Below, piece after piece: positions 62,901 through 64,000 of a stretch of DNA of 64,000 bases. A program made the position numbers and the translations under genes. Under the pieces are notes generated by a model, which saw nothing but the letters and a program-made list of their open reading frames with translations, ran no database searches and had not been told where the DNA came from. Source of the DNA: an uncultured bacterium. GTDB lineage: Bacteria > CSSED10-310 > CALFER01. Position 1 is the stretch's first letter; each line of letters begins with the position of its first letter. The DNA lies in contig CALFER010000034.1 in assembly GCA_937951895.1 (NCBI GenBank), forward strand, positions 175,541-239,540. The letters run 5' to 3'.

Positions 62901-63491
62901 TTTTAAAACTTTCCCCCGCGAGTCTCCATCATGCCATTCATTAATATAGTGCAAGTCATCGGCGCTTATCTTTATAACTCTTGCACTCTCAGAATCAGTT
63001 GAGCAATAAATATAACCATGTGATTCTGAAGCTGCTAGAACCTCACACCTTTCTGATCCCAAAATCGAATCATTGGCACAGACAAAGCTTTGTAGTTCAA
63101 GATCATAATTCGAGATTAAGTTGGAACCACCAAGTGAAGCCAGAGCGATAACATTCTCAGAAGGAAGGGTAGTTACTATAGCAGATAGGAAACCAATTTC
63201 AAGAGGTAACGTTATCATATCAATAACATTAAATGAAATGTTATCCAATACGAATATTTGCACTGGTGTTTGGTTTACAAAAGAATATGTGTTCCCATTT
63301 TTTATAAATACATTGCTGATAGATGATTCGTTGGTTAGAATAATGGAGTTAATTCTTCTTCCTATACTATCAGCGTATCCAGTAGAGCCCACCATCGGAA
63401 CGCCGAATGAATCCTTTGGGGTCTGTACATCCGTCCCTGAAGCTAAACAACAAAAAGACAACATTGAAACAGAGATAAGATTAATCCTCAT
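59946..63491 (-). CDS. Large secreted beta-propeller protein with Pro-Thr linkers
   Basis: An 1181-residue exported protein. ATG 63491 follows AAGGAAGG and gives signal peptide MRINLISVSMLSFCCLASGT. Residues ~60-700 are YncE-like propeller repeats of ~45 residues (NRIYFAGSSQILELELTQFK, YAYFSCNTDPGRVIRIDLDP, DVIYWGTYTNPGWISVMSVP, YVCFGTDTSTGQIIRVGATQ). A choice-of-anchor-like sandwich, a long Pro-Thr-Ser linker (~60800-61066), the shared terminal module (WIVLDVYANYWFWPCWTQ), a second linker and a Cys-rich final domain follow. The first ~320 codons are strikingly AT-rich compared with the rest. It overlaps the convergent deiminase gene by 7 bases. Confidence 0.82.
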   Translation of the reverse strand: MRINLISVSMLSFCCLASGTDVQTPKDSFGVPMVGSTGYADSIGRRINSIILTNESSISNVFIKNGNTYSFVNQTPVQIFVLDNISFNVIDMITLPLEIGFLSAIVTTLPSENVIALASLGGSNLISNYDLELQSFVCANDSILGSERCEVLAASESHGYIYCSTDSESARVIKISADDLHYINEWHDGDSRGKVLKMTLRGVDQKLIIVINTLPNSIIVVDTTSMHQEYEKVLELDSNVDILRLNDTGTIGYLVDASTPAKIYSYDFVSNELNYCMQLDSNETQISSFYSFESQEIGIISTGNALPKLIMIDLSNCVRLDDLDLLPDESPLFCSTYDPETGIAYYGTYQEPAKVIRVNLPDFFRIDRLEFSHVEKSVGALLTRPSTHHLFAGIANADPASVVKIDSQAFIRESSVSCTPGFENLRCGMVDATGDFAYFATFDSPSRILKVNLNLMTIAGDLTTSTDYLRCVTGNPASNRIYFAGSSQILELELTQFKIGPAIALNPEEQPVSCASYDAVRQYAYFSCNTDPGRVIRIDLDPFQRIDSLPLDSDVTYIQSAILAVNEDCLFACSGGSVPRVAQIDLTSFSQTDSLTLDTDIQNVRCASFNPLKDVIYWGTYTNPGWISVMSVPTFEEIDRFPLHSGENKLISSVFDPYTGYVCFGTDTSTGQIIRVGATQRHAIRGTRADLPESGTIESVHFYSHREGGAIRLAIFDQSLHRLWQSMELQNPVANQWISAAISSGSPGACSLSSGQYWLLWQVDSDASIPSYVPGAPDEGLVVAHRFGPFSEDIFFPDYDSARWSMYCDYLPFTPTPTCTSTPTSTATPTRTPSPSPTRTPTRTPSPAPTATRTSTPTPDPSPTRSPSPTWSPSPAPPSPTGTATASPSVTPSATPRPGSGAYLNLDHDVFFPGELFDLRVDLINSEPSPVDLDLWIVLDVYANYWFWPCWTQSYCYQRIDDLLGLRSETILSFIWPDTQSEAQGLFFHAALLHPGSSTLFGNFSSVMFGYSSRPSSTPTPSASATPDSSPTPTPSVPSPTPTSGLPSVVVEFLNDDAPDLPGVDCDAPECYCFEPRTVSQGCSDARCTARLRNDGVGSVIVHAELAGDDPVCFNFGGYSDWTIPQGQSVDVEIRFCPVIPPGPGLVRSSLQFSGAFPPLPQQTLAGYVAAGKKTAPPGNQ

Positions 63492-63600
63492 CTTTAATTC
63501 CTTCCTTTCAATTTTGATTATAAGTTTATAGATCTTGTTACAAGTTGTCAATCGGTTAGTAGGCAGATAAACCATTTTATACTTGTTAGGAGAATCATTC
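62521..63600. other. AT-rich tract covering the 5' third of the propeller gene
   Basis: Base composition drops abruptly upstream of about 62520, from the window average to a clearly AT-rich stretch (estimated below 40% GC by eye) with codons such as ATA, TTA and AAT that are rare elsewhere. The reading frame stays open and the repeats continue across the boundary. This suggests replacement of the 5' part by a copy from another genome, or an assembly join. Confidence 0.7.
63523..63551 (-). promoter_or_regulatory. Candidate promoter for the propeller gene
   Basis: Minus strand: perfect TTGACA (63546-63551), 17-base spacer, TAAACT (63523-63528); a TATAAT also lies at 63517-63522. It lies in the AT-rich tract. 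Confidence 0.4.
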
Positions 63601-63894
63601 TGCATCTCAGATTCTAACGTTCGGACACAGGCGGGACATCTCTTTCCTTATCAGTCAGCTCACATTACACCTGGATCTCTTCCTGAACAGCTGTTTGAGA
63701 TTCTTCCACGGTCACTGAGCTGTTTTACACCCATACCTGCAACCAATCGCTCTCAGACCGATTGATCTCGCACTCCTGTCTGGCAACTTGATGAGCGCCT
63801 CGCCCGGATCGGAATACGCAGTCCGACAGGCCGGAATCCATACCGAATTCTGCACGGATACATTCTTTTCCTATCCGGAATCGGGAGCACTCCA
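63552..63894. other. Non-coding stretch between the propeller gene and the group II intron
   Basis: About 340 bases with no convincing gene on either strand. Short open frames exist (for example 63725-63934 minus and 63583-63765 plus) but have no start signal or recognisable motif, and one runs into the intron. The stretch is the 3' exon side of the intron and may include remnants of older insertions. Confidence 0.45.
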
Positions 63895-64000
63895 ATCGAG
63901 CAGGGTGACGGGGTTGCCCCCGTCGCCCTCTCACACCACCGTACTTACGGTTCCGTATACGGCGGTTCCTTGAGTTGAAATATTGACATGTTTCAGCATG
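63895..64000 (-). mobile_element. 3' end of a group II intron (domains V and VI)
   Basis: Minus strand. Positions 63966-63935 fold as a complete domain V: a 9-bp lower stem ACCGCCGTA/TACGGTGGT containing the CGC triad opposite GTG with its G-U wobble, a 4-bp upper stem TACG/CGTA capped by GAAC, and a two-base bulge (AG) on the 3' side. Domain VI follows (63932-63896), with hairpin GACGGGG-GCAA-CCCCGTC and closing CTCGAT typical of bacterial intron 3' ends, so the 3' splice site falls after 63895. The base expected to be the bulged branch-point A (63901) is G. The rest of the intron, including any reverse transcriptase, lies beyond the window. Confidence 0.8.

Noticed and set aside
63725..63934. 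Small minus-strand open frame crossing the intron end
   Set aside because: It runs through the domain VI sequence and splice site, so it is unlikely to be a gene; no motif.

Overview
The window is dense bacterial chromosome, roughly 58% GC by eye, with about 40 protein genes and no tRNA, rRNA or CRISPR that I can see. It starts in a MoxR ATPase gene (minus strand) and ends in the 3' end of a group II intron (minus strand). The gene set points to an uncultured, probably anaerobic, diderm-like bacterium. It has predicted lipoproteins, two beta-barrel-like proteins, large secreted proteins with Thr-Pro linkers, CarD, W-dependent aldehyde:ferredoxin oxidoreductase, butyrate kinase, Etf and a membrane Etf:quinone oxidoreductase. 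Long Thr-Pro-Thr-Arg linkers are typical of secreted proteins in several candidate phyla; I cannot place the phylum from this sequence alone.

Layout. 1-2.1 kb (minus): MoxR, a two-parvulin foldase, CarD. 2.4-4.0 kb (plus): response regulator and endonuclease IV. 4.0-22.4 kb (minus): SEDS/class B PBP pair, accA, a frameshifted radical SAM gene, dnaE, guaA, an FHA-GAF-cyclase, smc, then an anti-sigma/TPR protein with its sigma factor. 22.7-23.9 kb: a LysM protein closed by a strong terminator. 24.0-37.3 kb (plus): a tightly packed run dprA-topA-xerC-hslU-FnIII lipoprotein-dapA-dapB-S55 protein-propeller-DUF4412, also closed by a terminator. hslV is missing from its usual place in this run. 37.5-40.8 kb: secreted S1 protease and a barrel-like protein.

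40.8-45.8 kb (minus) is an aldehyde-oxidation cluster: P5C dehydrogenase, polyferredoxin, AOR, and the MoaD/MoeB pair that makes the tungsto/molybdopterin sulfur carrier. 45.9-48.0 kb (plus): an unrecognised metalloprotein candidate and a barrel-like protein. 48.1-56.4 kb (plus): buk, meaB, etfB, etfA, a copper P-type ATPase and an Etf:quinone oxidoreductase, consistent with acyl-CoA/butyrate metabolism and electron delivery to the membrane. 56.4-63.5 kb: TPR lipoprotein, secreted peptidyl-arginine-deiminase-like enzyme, and a large secreted propeller protein. The last two converge and share an unnamed C-terminal module.

The main points of interest are at the right end and in a few broken or rewired genes. 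The propeller gene has an abruptly AT-rich 5' third, and a group II intron end lies about 400 bp upstream of it. HslU has no HslV beside it and an atypical C-terminus. The radical SAM gene has its SPASM domain separated from the core by an inserted beta-sandwich module and a frameshift within its cysteine motif. Promoters listed are matches to the sigma-70 consensus found by eye and are tentative.
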